In this document: piece after piece, positions 1-6,552 of the stretch | Numbering within the stretch: the first letter of the stretch is position 1 | Layout: each line of letters begins with the position of its first letter | Assembly (NCBI GenBank): GCA_964560165.1 | Contig: CAZLLB010000145.1 | Location: 1 to 8,501 of the forward strand | Origin: Parvibaculum sp964560165 | Lineage (GTDB): Bacteria; Pseudomonadota; Alphaproteobacteria; Parvibaculales; Parvibaculaceae | Direction: 5' to 3' | Length of the DNA stretch: 8,501 bases | The notes under the pieces: generated by a model | Database searches by the model: none | The model's input: only the letters and a program-made list of their open reading frames with translations | Told to the model about the DNA's origin: nothing | Position numbers and translations under genes: made by a program

Positions 1-1062
1 GTTCGGCCCGATGATGCCGACAATGCCGCCCGGCGGAAGCTTGAACGAAAGATCTTCGATCAGCAGCCGGTCGCCAAAGGCCTTGGAAAGCCCCTCGGCC
101 TCAACAACGGTGCCGCCAAGGCGCGGACCTGCCGGAATGATGATCTGCGCCTTGCCGTCCTGCTGCTTTCCAGCCTCAGCCAACAATTCGTCATAAGCGT
201 TGACGCGCGCTTTGCTTTTCGCCTGACGCGCCTTGGGGCTCTGCCTGATCCATTCGAGTTCGCGGGCAAGCGTACGCTGCACGGCTTCTTCCTGCCGCCC
301 TTCCTGCTCGAGACGTTTCGACTTCTGTTCGAGCCATGAGGAATAGTTGCCCTCATAGGGTATGCCCGAGCCGCGATCGAGTTCGAGAATCCAGCCCGTC
401 ACATTGTCCAGAAAATAGCGGTCATGGGTGACGAGAACGACTGTGCCGCCATAAGCCTTCAGGTAGCTTTGAAGCCAGGCGACAGATTCCGCGTCGAGAT
501 GGTTGGTCGGCTCATCGAGCAGCAACAGATCGGGCGCTGCCAGCAGTAGCTGGCAAAGCGCAACGCGGCGTCTCTCGCCGCCCGACAGTTTCGATACATC
601 CGCCGCTCCATCGGGGCAACGCAACGCGTCCATCGCCATTTCGACCTGGCTGTCGAGGTCCCAGAGGTTCTGCGCGTCGATGATGTCTTGCAGCTTCGCC
701 ATTTCTTCGGCGGTCTCGTCCGAATAATTCATGGCGAGTTCATTGTAGCGATCGACAAGCGCCTTCTTTTCCTTGGCACCTTCCATCACGTTGCCGAGCA
801 CGTCCTTTGTCGGATCGAGTTCCGGCTCCTGCGCGAGATAGCCGATCTTGGCGCTTTCTGCAGCCCAGGCCTCGCCCGTGTGATCCTTGTCGATGCCGGC
901 CATGATCTTCAGCAGCGTCGATTTGCCCGCGCCGTTAAGGCCGACCACGCCAATTTTGACGCCCGGCAAGAAGGACAGTCGGATGTCCTTCAGTACCTGC
1001 TTACCGCCCGGATAGGTCTTGGACAGCCGGTCCATGACATAGACATATTGATAGGAGGCCAT
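1..1062 (-). CDS. ettA: Energy-dependent translational throttle protein EttA (ABC-F ATPase), 3' end cut by window edge
   Basis: This is a soluble ABC-F protein with no membrane domain. Known EttA binds the ribosomal E site and gates the first steps of elongation according to the ATP/ADP ratio. The 354 codons present are intact and begin MASYQYVYVMDRLS. Visible motifs are the first Walker A (GLNGAGKST, about 41-49), the ABC signature LSGGERRRVAL (159-169), Walker B with catalytic glutamate LLLLDEPTNHLD (179-190), and the H-loop histidine in LVTHDRYF (210-217). A charged linker follows (about 245-300), matching the family's P-site tRNA-interaction region (EQKSKRLEQEGRQEEA, then WIRQSPKARQAKSKAR). 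The fragment stops at GIVGIIGPN, inside the second Walker A. The family is about 550 residues long, so roughly 200 residues lie off the left edge. The start is well supported by family conservation; the upstream GAGAGTGAG is only a modest ribosome-binding site. It is divergent from the permease gene at 1217. Confidence 0.96.
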   Translation of the reverse strand, partial: MASYQYVYVMDRLSKTYPGGKQVLKDIRLSFLPGVKIGVVGLNGAGKSTLLKIMAGIDKDHTGEAWAAESAKIGYLAQEPELDPTKDVLGNVMEGAKEKKALVDRYNELAMNYSDETAEEMAKLQDIIDAQNLWDLDSQVEMAMDALRCPDGAADVSKLSGGERRRVALCQLLLAAPDLLLLDEPTNHLDAESVAWLQSYLKAYGGTVVLVTHDRYFLDNVTGWILELDRGSGIPYEGNYSSWLEQKSKRLEQEGRQEEAVQRTLARELEWIRQSPKARQAKSKARVNAYDELLAEAGKQQDGKAQIIIPAGPRLGGTVVEAEGLSKAFGDRLLIEDLSFKLPPGGIVGIIGPN

Positions 1063-1103
1063 GCGCCGCTCACTCTCGAATATCGATGAATTGGTTGCGG
1101 CCC

Positions 1104-1132
1104 CTTCTAGCGGATCGCGCCCGAAGCGGCAA
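1104..1132 (-). promoter_or_regulatory. Candidate sigma-70 promoter for ettA
   Basis: Read on the minus strand, a TTGCCG -35-like box (1127-1132) is followed after 17 bp by a TAGAAG -10-like box (1104-1109). Each matches consensus at 4 of 6 positions. The predicted transcript would have a leader of roughly 35 nt before the ettA start. This is a pattern match only. On the opposite strand TGCTAGGGT (1179-1187) could be an extended -10 for the permease gene, but I see no matching -35 for it. Confidence 0.3.
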
Positions 1133-1204
1133 TGTTCACCCCTCCCTGTTTCCACCCTCTCGCCTCGCAGCCTCGCCGTGCTAGGGTGGCGCCGCACCGC
1201 TTCT

Positions 1205-1209
1205 GGAGA
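1205..1209 (+). promoter_or_regulatory. Ribosome-binding site fixing the permease start
   Basis: GGAGA lies 7 nt upstream of the ATG at 1217. The reading frame is open back to an ATG at 1061, but the extra 52 residues are arginine- and serine-rich, overlap the ettA start and have no such site, so 1217 is preferred. Confidence 0.7.
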
Positions 1210-1216
1210 CTACGCG

Positions 1217-2251
1217 ATGACCGTGCCGACCGGCTTCCCCCTCGCCGAAACCCGCCGATACGAATTCGCGTCGCTTGCTTTGATGGCCCTGGCGCTGTTT
1301 GCCGTTTTGCAGTTGGGGCTGCTCTCAGCCTTTCTCGCCGGCATTCTGGTTTATGAACTCGTCCATATCGTCGCGCAGATGCTGCGCTCGCGCGGCCTCT
1401 CGCACCGGGCCGGAAAAGCGGTGGCGCTCGCTCTGCTTTCACTCGTCTTCGCACTGCTGCTGGCCGCCGCCGTGGCCGGCCTCACCTCGCTGCTGACTGA
1501 CAGTTCCGACAACGTTGTCGTTCTGCTGCGAAAAATGGCCGACGTGGTGCAGACCGCCAAGAGCTTTCTCCCCGTCTGGGCCTATGAATACATTCCGGCC
1601 AGCGCCGATGAGTGGCAAAAGCAAGCGTCACAATGGCTGCGCGAAAATGCAGGTGCGCTGCAAAGCCTCGGTGAAAATTTCGGCCGTGTGCTCTTCCATA
1701 TCGTTGTCGGTGCGGTCATCGGCGGTTTGGCGGCACTGGCCCCCGCCACGGAAAAACCAGAAGCCCGGCCGCCATTAAGCGAAGCGCTTCTCGCCAGGGC
1801 ACAACTTCTCGGCACCTCTTTCCGCCGGGTCGTCTTCGCTCAGGTGCGCATTTCCGCACTCAATACGGCGCTGACGGGTCTCTATCTCGCGATCATCCTT
1901 CCAGCACTCGGCATTCATCTGCCACTGGTCAAAACCATGATCGCCGTCACCTTCATCGCCGGATTGCTGCCCGTGATCGGCAATCTCATATCAAATACGG
2001 TGATCGTCGTTGTCAGCCTCGGCATGTCGCCTTACGCCGCCGTCGGCTCGCTGGTTTTTCTGGTGCTGATTCACAAGCTCGAATATTTCGTCAATGCGCG
2101 CATTATCGGCTCGCAAATTCGCTCGCGCGCCTGGGAGCTGCTGGTAGCCATGCTGGTGATGGAAGCCTGGTTCGGCATTCCCGGCATCATCGCTGCGCCG
2201 ATCTATTATTCCTACATCAAGACTGAACTCTCGGCGCGCAAGCTCATCTGA
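1217..2251 (+). CDS. AI-2E / PerM-family inner-membrane permease
   Basis: This 344-residue integral membrane protein has the hydrophobic pattern of the AI-2E transporter superfamily (PerM, YdiK, YhhT, TqsA). Hydrophobic segments at about 18-48 and 68-94 are followed by a soluble, amphipathic stretch (about 95-155), then a segment at 157-176, a short polar link, and a hydrophobic C-terminal half (about 205-335). Family-type signatures are GLLPVIGNLISN (249-260), LEYFVNARIIGSQI (288-301) and WFGIPGIIAAPIY (318-330). Family members export varied small molecules or ions; autoinducer-2 export is shown for only a few, so no substrate is assigned. The length matches the usual 340-370 residues. The start is chosen from the GGAGA site and because the membrane region begins soon after. 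The last 40 bp overlap the 3' end of the convergent MFS gene. Confidence 0.9.
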   Translation: MTVPTGFPLAETRRYEFASLALMALALFAVLQLGLLSAFLAGILVYELVHIVAQMLRSRGLSHRAGKAVALALLSLVFALLLAAAVAGLTSLLTDSSDNVVVLLRKMADVVQTAKSFLPVWAYEYIPASADEWQKQASQWLRENAGALQSLGENFGRVLFHIVVGAVIGGLAALAPATEKPEARPPLSEALLARAQLLGTSFRRVVFAQVRISALNTALTGLYLAIILPALGIHLPLVKTMIAVTFIAGLLPVIGNLISNTVIVVVSLGMSPYAAVGSLVFLVLIHKLEYFVNARIIGSQIRSRAWELLVAMLVMEAWFGIPGIIAAPIYYSYIKTELSARKLI

Positions 2252-3639
2252 TCAGGTTCGCAGGCAGCAAGTCTCCACGCCGCAGCAAGGCCGATCAGCG
2301 CGACCGGAACGAACGAAGCAAAGAGCCAGAAGCTCGCGCGCGTCGCTGTCATGGCCGTAATGCCATCGGCAAAGCCCAAAAAGTTGGCGATGACGCCCGC
2401 CCCTGCCGACCCCGCCGCATACCCGATCATCTGCACCGTGGGCACGGCGGAAGACGCCAGCGCACGCTCGCTATCGCCAACGGAAGCGATGATGCGACGG
2501 GCAATGAAAGCCCAGGCAAGCCCAAAGCCGCCGCCAAGGAAAAGCGACGCGGTCGCGATCGCCAAAAGTGGACCCGAGCGCATGGTGAAAGCCAGCAAAG
2601 CAACGCCGATAACAACGGCCAGCGCGCCGAGCTTGATGAAAAGCCCGTGCCACTTGTTTGCAAGCCCTGCTACCGCCAGCGCACAAAGCGTCCACGCCAT
2701 GGACTCGACCCCGAGTATGTAGCCCGCAACAAGTGGCGAGGTGCCAAAGAGCGCCTGCATGATGGCAGAGCCGTAAACCGAGAAGCCGATAGCGGACGCC
2801 GCCAGCGCGAAGATCATCATATAACCCGAACCGGCGGCGCTCATCAGATCGGCGGTTGATCGCGGCAATAATGGCGAACGGGCGCGGCCATCAATGCGCA
2901 CGAAAAGGCCTAGAAGAATAAGCCCCGAAACGCTGAGCAGCACCGCGCGCAAAATATCGGGCACCAACCCTGCGGCTGCGATGCACAGGATGCCACCTGT
3001 CAGGATAGTAAGTTGCCTCACCGGCATGGCACCGGAAGCGCCTTGCGGCTTTGCCGGGCTCAACATAACGAAAGCCGCGAAACCGAAGCCGATCCCCTGC
3101 GCGGCGAAAAGCCAGAAGGCGGCGCGCCAAAGTCCGGCTTCGGCAAAAAGGCCACCGATCAGTGGACTGAGCAATGTCGCAGCCCCCCAGATACCAGATA
3201 CCGATGCCAGCACCCGCGCCCATAGGCTCTGCGGAAACATCGTGCCGATGGCCACATAACAAAGCCCGACGATCCAGCCTGCTCCAATACCTTGCAGCAA
3301 GCGACCAATGAGAAACGTCGCGATTTCGGGTGCCACTGCGCTGACGATGCAGCCCAGCGTATAGGCCGCTGCCGCAAGCACCATGCTGAGCCGAAGCCCG
3401 AGGCGCATCGAAATCTGACCGGCGCTCGCACCCGCAAGGATCGCTCCAAGAATGAACCCGGCAATGGTCCAGCCGAAATAGGCGTACCCGCCAATATCGG
3501 CGGCGACGCTCGGCATGATCGTTGCCGTCATCAATGAATCGGCGGCGTTGAGCCATATGCCGAGGCACAGCAGCGCGAAGCGGGCCAGGCGTCCCTCGAC
3601 CACCAATGCGCCCCAGCCGGGTGTCTTTGTTTCATTCAT
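2212..3639 (-). CDS. MFS exporter, DHA2-like (14 predicted membrane segments)
   Basis: This is a 475-residue major facilitator protein, probably a proton-driven inner-membrane efflux pump. I count about 14 hydrophobic segments, the DHA2 (EmrB/QacA-like) number. Visible motifs are an acidic residue in the first segment (LNAADSLMTATIMP, 30-43), a motif A-like loop GQISMRLGLR (74-83), motif B RLLQGIGAG (113-121) and the antiporter motif C region GIWGAATLLSPLIGG (149-163). In motif C, SP replaces the usual GP. The substrate is unknown. The frame is open upstream to 3819, but those 60 residues are polar, run over the regulator's coding region and precede the typical start; MNETKTPGWG at 3639 is preferred, although no good Shine-Dalgarno is visible there. 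It is divergent from the SufR-like regulator, its likely controller, and its 3' end overlaps the permease gene. Confidence 0.92.
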   Translation of the reverse strand: MNETKTPGWGALVVEGRLARFALLCLGIWLNAADSLMTATIMPSVAADIGGYAYFGWTIAGFILGAILAGASAGQISMRLGLRLSMVLAAAAYTLGCIVSAVAPEIATFLIGRLLQGIGAGWIVGLCYVAIGTMFPQSLWARVLASVSGIWGAATLLSPLIGGLFAEAGLWRAAFWLFAAQGIGFGFAAFVMLSPAKPQGASGAMPVRQLTILTGGILCIAAAGLVPDILRAVLLSVSGLILLGLFVRIDGRARSPLLPRSTADLMSAAGSGYMMIFALAASAIGFSVYGSAIMQALFGTSPLVAGYILGVESMAWTLCALAVAGLANKWHGLFIKLGALAVVIGVALLAFTMRSGPLLAIATASLFLGGGFGLAWAFIARRIIASVGDSERALASSAVPTVQMIGYAAGSAGAGVIANFLGFADGITAMTATRASFWLFASFVPVALIGLAAAWRLAACEPDQMSLRAESSVLM

Positions 3640-3700
3640 TTGACAATAATCTTGTTTACAAACCAATCGGGTGATAAACCCGTCTCGCCCTTTTGACAAT
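3639..3700. promoter_or_regulatory. Candidate operator region between MFS gene and regulator: two TTTGACAAT boxes plus a TTGTTTACAA palindrome
   Basis: The 9-mer TTTGACAAT occurs at 3639-3647, abutting the MFS start codon, and again at 3692-3700. The 53-bp spacing is close to five helical turns. Between them, TTGTTTACAA (3652-3661) is an inverted repeat of TTGT/ACAA with a 2-bp centre. The second box overlaps a candidate minus-strand promoter for the MFS gene: -35 TTGTCA (3694-3699), 17-bp spacer, -10 TATCAC (3671-3676). I infer binding by the divergent regulator; nothing here proves it. Confidence 0.4.
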
Positions 3701-3730
3701 CGCCTTATTGCGAAAAGGTTCAGAAACGCC

Positions 3731-4360
3731 GTGAGAACGACCGCCGACCACATTCTTTTTCTGCTCAAAACGCGCGGGCCCGCTTCGACCAGTGATCTGG
3801 CCGACAGGCTCGCAATCACGCGTCAGGCCGGTCGCCAGCACCTTGAAAACCTCGCCGCTTCCGGCCTTGTCAGCTTCGAAACATTGAAAGCGGGCATTGG
3901 CCGCCCCCGCCGCCTATGGGCTTTGACACAAGCGGGGCACGGACGCTTCCCCGACAGCCACGCACAAATGACGATCGATCTTCTGCAAGCCATGCGTAGC
4001 GAATTCGGCGACGCCGGACTTGATCGACTGATTGCCCGCCGCGAAAGCGAAACGACGCAAACCTATCGTGCCGAACTGGTGGGCGCGACGACGCTTGGCG
4101 AACGCGTGGAACGCCTTGCCGCGATACGAAGCGCCGAAGGCTATATGGCCGAATACGAAGTCCATGATGATGGCAGCTTTCTTCTCATCGAAAATCACTG
4201 CCCCATTTGTGCCGCCGCAACCGCTTGTCAAAACTTCTGCCGCTCCGAACTTGCCACATTTCGCGATGCCCTCGGCTCCGGATGCACAATCGAACGCGTC
4301 GATCATATTCTTTCTGGAGCACGGCGTTGCGCCTATCGAATAGTGAGCACGACGCTCTGA
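3731..4360 (+). CDS. SufR-like winged-helix regulator with C-terminal Fe-S-type cysteine ladder
   Basis: This is a 209-residue transcription regulator of the COG2345/SufR type. The N-terminus is a winged helix: RTTADHILFLLKTRGPAST (2-20), the helix-turn-helix SDLADRLAITRQAGRQHLEN (21-40), then the wing GIGRPRRLWALT (55-66). The C-terminal domain has six cysteines at 157, 160, 166, 170, 185 and 200. C157, C170, C185 and C200 give C-X12-C-X14-C-X14-C, very close to the C-X12-C-X13-C-X14-C ladder that, as I recall, ligates the iron-sulfur cluster of cyanobacterial SufR. The protein probably senses Fe-S or redox status, by analogy. No suf genes are nearby; the divergent neighbour is an MFS exporter, its likely target. 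The start is uncertain. GTG at 3731 (with AAAAGG 12 nt upstream) fits the family N-terminus, while GTG at 3671 in the same frame would add 20 residues and cover the candidate operator. Confidence 0.85.
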   Translation: MRTTADHILFLLKTRGPASTSDLADRLAITRQAGRQHLENLAASGLVSFETLKAGIGRPRRLWALTQAGHGRFPDSHAQMTIDLLQAMRSEFGDAGLDRLIARRESETTQTYRAELVGATTLGERVERLAAIRSAEGYMAEYEVHDDGSFLLIENHCPICAAATACQNFCRSELATFRDALGSGCTIERVDHILSGARRCAYRIVSTTL

Positions 4361-4449
4361 CGTAGCGTTCCGCTCGCCACGTTGCAATTCCTCTCCCTAC
4401 TTTCCTTTTTGTCAAAAGCGCTGGAACCCCGTTCGCACGCCATAGACGC

Positions 4450-4478
4450 TTGACGAACGCGAATTAGATCAATTGAAT
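4450..4478 (+). promoter_or_regulatory. Candidate promoter of the DUF1302 gene
   Basis: A TTGACG -35 (4450-4455, 5 of 6 to consensus) is followed after 17 bp by a TTGAAT -10-like box (4473-4478, 4 of 6), in the most AT-rich part of this intergenic region. If real, transcription starts near 4485 and the mRNA has a leader of about 260 nt before the start codon at 4747. Confidence 0.4.
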
Positions 4479-4502
4479 AAATAAAACAAATGCTTCAATT
4501 GA
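4469..4502. promoter_or_regulatory. Paired palindrome TCAATTGA, candidate operator
   Basis: The perfect 8-bp palindrome TCAATTGA is present at 4469-4476 and 4495-4502, 26 bp apart centre to centre. The first copy overlaps the candidate -10 box and the second lies just after the predicted transcription start, the layout expected of repressor sites. I do not find the motif near the TetR start at 7283. The binding protein is unknown; the nearby TetR regulator is one candidate. Confidence 0.4.
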
Positions 4503-4512
4503 GAGAAGAATA

Positions 4513-4740
4513 GCGGGCGAGCTCCAAACCAGCCCGCATACCAGGGAGGGGAAGCGCCGAGGACGTCGAGATTGGTGCACGGTCCAAAACCCTGCACGCG
4601 ATCGGCGTTTCTCATCGCAAAGCACCCCAGACGAAATTCAAGCCGAGGCTCGCGCGCGCATAGCGGCGGGCAATACCCGGCTGTTGCCAAAAGGGACATC
4701 GGCTTTTGCAAACCGCCCACTCGTGGGCACGTTGGGGAGA
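4513..4740 (+). promoter_or_regulatory. Hairpin-rich 5' leader of the DUF1302 mRNA, candidate cis-regulatory RNA
   Basis: No gene is supported in 4361-4746. The part after the candidate promoter can form a series of stems. GCGGGC (4513-4518) pairs with GCCCGC (4532-4537). A 12-pair helix with two G-U pairs joins 4549-4560 (GGGAAGCGCCGA) to 4602-4613 (TCGGCGTTTCTC), enclosing a smaller hairpin of GTGCACGG (4575-4582) and CCCTGCAC (4590-4597) with one C-C mismatch. CAAAAG (4688-4693) pairs with CTTTTG (4703-4708), and GCCCA (4715-4719) with TGGGC (4724-4728), ending 5 nt before the Shine-Dalgarno. I do not recognise a known riboswitch class; pairing was found by eye without energy calculation. 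Confidence 0.35.
4734..4740 (+). promoter_or_regulatory. Strong Shine-Dalgarno fixing the DUF1302 start
   Basis: GGGGAGA lies 6 nt before the ATG at 4747. The frame is open back to an ATG at 4684, but only the start at 4747 puts a signal peptide at the N-terminus, so the 21 upstream residues are not counted as coding. Confidence 0.8.
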
Positions 4741-4746
4741 ACCAAT

Positions 4747-6552
4747 ATGACAATTTCCATCCGGCGAACGCTTTTGTTCGGCGTGGCGAGCCTGATGTTC
4801 GCGAGCCTCGCTGATGGCGCTCTGGCCGAGGACTACAAATTCGGCGAGATGAAAGTCTCTCTCGATACCACGGTGTCGTTTGGCGTCGGCATTCGTACCC
4901 ATGGGCAGGATTGCTCGCATGTCAGCGTCGCCAATGGCGGCTGCGCCAGTTCGATCGACACAAGCGCGAACATCAATACCGACGATGGCGACATCAACTT
5001 CGAAAAATGGGACCCATATGCGGCAACGGCGAAGATCGTCACCGACGTTGAAGCCAAGTATCAAAACTATGGCGCCTTTGTCCGCCTGAAGGCTTTCTAC
5101 GATTATATTGGCGCGACGCGTGCTGGTGATCAGGTGACGCGCTTTGGACGCCGCCCGCTTGACGATTCCGTCCGCGGCGACGACGCCAGCAATGCGGCCG
5201 GGCGCGACTTCAGCCTTCTCGACGCCTTCGTTTACGGAAACTTCAATGTCGGCGATCTGCCTCTCAATCTGCGCGCCGGCAAACAGGTGGTGAACTGGGG
5301 TGAAAGCCTCGCGATCGCCGGTGGCATCAACCAGTTTCTCTCCGTCGATCTCAGCGCCATCCGAACGCCAGGAGCAGAAATAAAGGAAGCACTGCTACCG
5401 CAAGAAATGCTCTATGCGTCTCTGGGACTTCCGGCCAACTTCAACGTCGAAGCCTGGATGGGGCTGCGCTGGCGCAAAACGCAACTTGATCCCGTCGGCA
5501 CGTTTTTCTCGCAGGCCGATGTCGCGGGTCCGGGCGGTGCCTATCTGAACCTGACCGTCGAAGGCCCCGGCGCCCCTGGCCAACTCCTCATCGACAAAGG
5601 CGACGAACCGAGCAACATCGGCCAGTATGGCGCGAAACTTGGTTACTACGCCGACTGGCTCAATCAGGGTACGGAGCTTGGTCTCTATTTCGTCAACTAT
5701 GCGTCGAACCTGCCCTATATCGAATATCAAAATGCCTTGCCGACGACGCTGGGCGGCACGGGCCAGAACTATCGCCTCGCCTATCCTGAAGATATCAAAC
5801 TTTACGGCGCCAGCTTTGCAACGACGCTGGACTGGCTGCTGAATGGAACAGCCTTTTCCGGTGAAGTGGTTTACCAACCCAATCTACCCTTCGCCCTCTC
5901 GGCCGGAGAAACGCTACTGGGACGCTGGATCGATAATGGCGCCGCCGGGCCGGGGCTTACGGGATCGACAATTCCGTATGACACAACACCCGGCGGCTAC
6001 GGCGCGGGCTATGTTAAAACGGACTCTATCTCCGGTCAGATCTCGACCATCTCGACGCTCTCAACCTCGGAAACGGTAACGCGGGCGCTCAATGCCGATC
6101 TTATTATTCTGATCGCCAATTGGGGCTTTCAATATCTGCCCGACGTTTCCCAAACGGATTTGAACGCGCTCGCGGTGTCGCGCTCCGAAACGCAAATTCC
6201 AAACGTCGCCTTCCAAGGCGCCGGACTATCGAACCCGCTTCAGCCATTGATGCACCCCGACAGCTTCTCGCATGGCTACAGGCTGATCGCGAATGTGCAA
6301 TACAACAACGCCTTCGGCACACCATGGACACTGACGCCAGGAATTCAGTTCGGGCAGGATTTCAACAGCTCGGCCGGCCCGATCGGACCCGGTTTCCTCG
6401 ACAACCGCAAAACCTTGTCGGTGGGCCTACGCGGCAATTATCAGAAAGCCTGGAGCGCTGGCGTTCAGTACACGCTGACGCGCGGCAACAGCTTCCAGAA
6501 TTTGATGGATGACCGCGATTTCATGACCTTCGACGTCAGCTACGCCTTCTGA
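4747..6552 (+). CDS. DUF1302-family outer-membrane protein
   Basis: This 601-residue exported protein has a classical signal peptide: MTISIRR, a hydrophobic core LLFGVASLMFASLA, and a likely cleavage after ALA at about 27, leaving mature EDYKFGEMKVSLD. The mature part alternates polar and hydrophobic residues, is rich in Gly, Asn, Tyr and aromatics, and ends in FMTFDVSYAF with a terminal Phe, the C-terminal signature of outer-membrane beta-barrels. The stretches NFEKWDPYAATAKIV (84-98) and YGAFVRLKAFYDYIG match the DUF1302 family start. Family members are about 550-650 residues, usually near DUF1329 proteins and catabolic or hydrophobic-compound genes, and are thought to act as outer-membrane channels or adhesive structures; this is not settled. 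No DUF1329 partner or enzyme is in this window. Two cysteines (56 and 66) could form a loop disulfide. It is expressed alone, from a long leader, and ends at a strong terminator inside the convergent TetR gene. Confidence 0.88.
   Translation: MTISIRRTLLFGVASLMFASLADGALAEDYKFGEMKVSLDTTVSFGVGIRTHGQDCSHVSVANGGCASSIDTSANINTDDGDINFEKWDPYAATAKIVTDVEAKYQNYGAFVRLKAFYDYIGATRAGDQVTRFGRRPLDDSVRGDDASNAAGRDFSLLDAFVYGNFNVGDLPLNLRAGKQVVNWGESLAIAGGINQFLSVDLSAIRTPGAEIKEALLPQEMLYASLGLPANFNVEAWMGLRWRKTQLDPVGTFFSQADVAGPGGAYLNLTVEGPGAPGQLLIDKGDEPSNIGQYGAKLGYYADWLNQGTELGLYFVNYASNLPYIEYQNALPTTLGGTGQNYRLAYPEDIKLYGASFATTLDWLLNGTAFSGEVVYQPNLPFALSAGETLLGRWIDNGAAGPGLTGSTIPYDTTPGGYGAGYVKTDSISGQISTISTLSTSETVTRALNADLIILIANWGFQYLPDVSQTDLNALAVSRSETQIPNVAFQGAGLSNPLQPLMHPDSFSHGYRLIANVQYNNAFGTPWTLTPGIQFGQDFNSSAGPIGPGFLDNRKTLSVGLRGNYQKAWSAGVQYTLTRGNSFQNLMDDRDFMTFDVSYAF

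Noticed and set aside
688..1089. 133-codon plus-strand frame antisense to ettA
   Set aside because: It is antisense to the highly conserved EttA ATPase region and has no recognisable domain.
2891..3568. 225-codon minus-strand frame inside the MFS gene
   Set aside because: It is an out-of-frame shadow, very rich in Arg and His, with no membrane segments; the MFS frame carries all motifs.
3640..3819. 60-residue N-terminal extension of the MFS protein
   Set aside because: The extension would overlap the regulator gene and its spacer, is polar, and is not needed for a complete 14-segment MFS protein.
4352..4368. ACGCT/AGCGT stem spanning the stop codon of the SufR-like regulator as a terminator
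   Set aside because: Five pairs, with the stop codon in the loop, and no T-run follows directly.
4469..4753. 94-codon minus-strand frame in the DUF1302 upstream region
   Set aside because: It runs over the candidate promoter, leader hairpins and Shine-Dalgarno, and its translation looks random (Trp, Cys and Pro scattered, no domain).
5395..5877. 160-codon minus-strand frame antisense to the DUF1302 gene
   Set aside because: No signal of a real protein; it is explained by the codon bias of the opposite strand.
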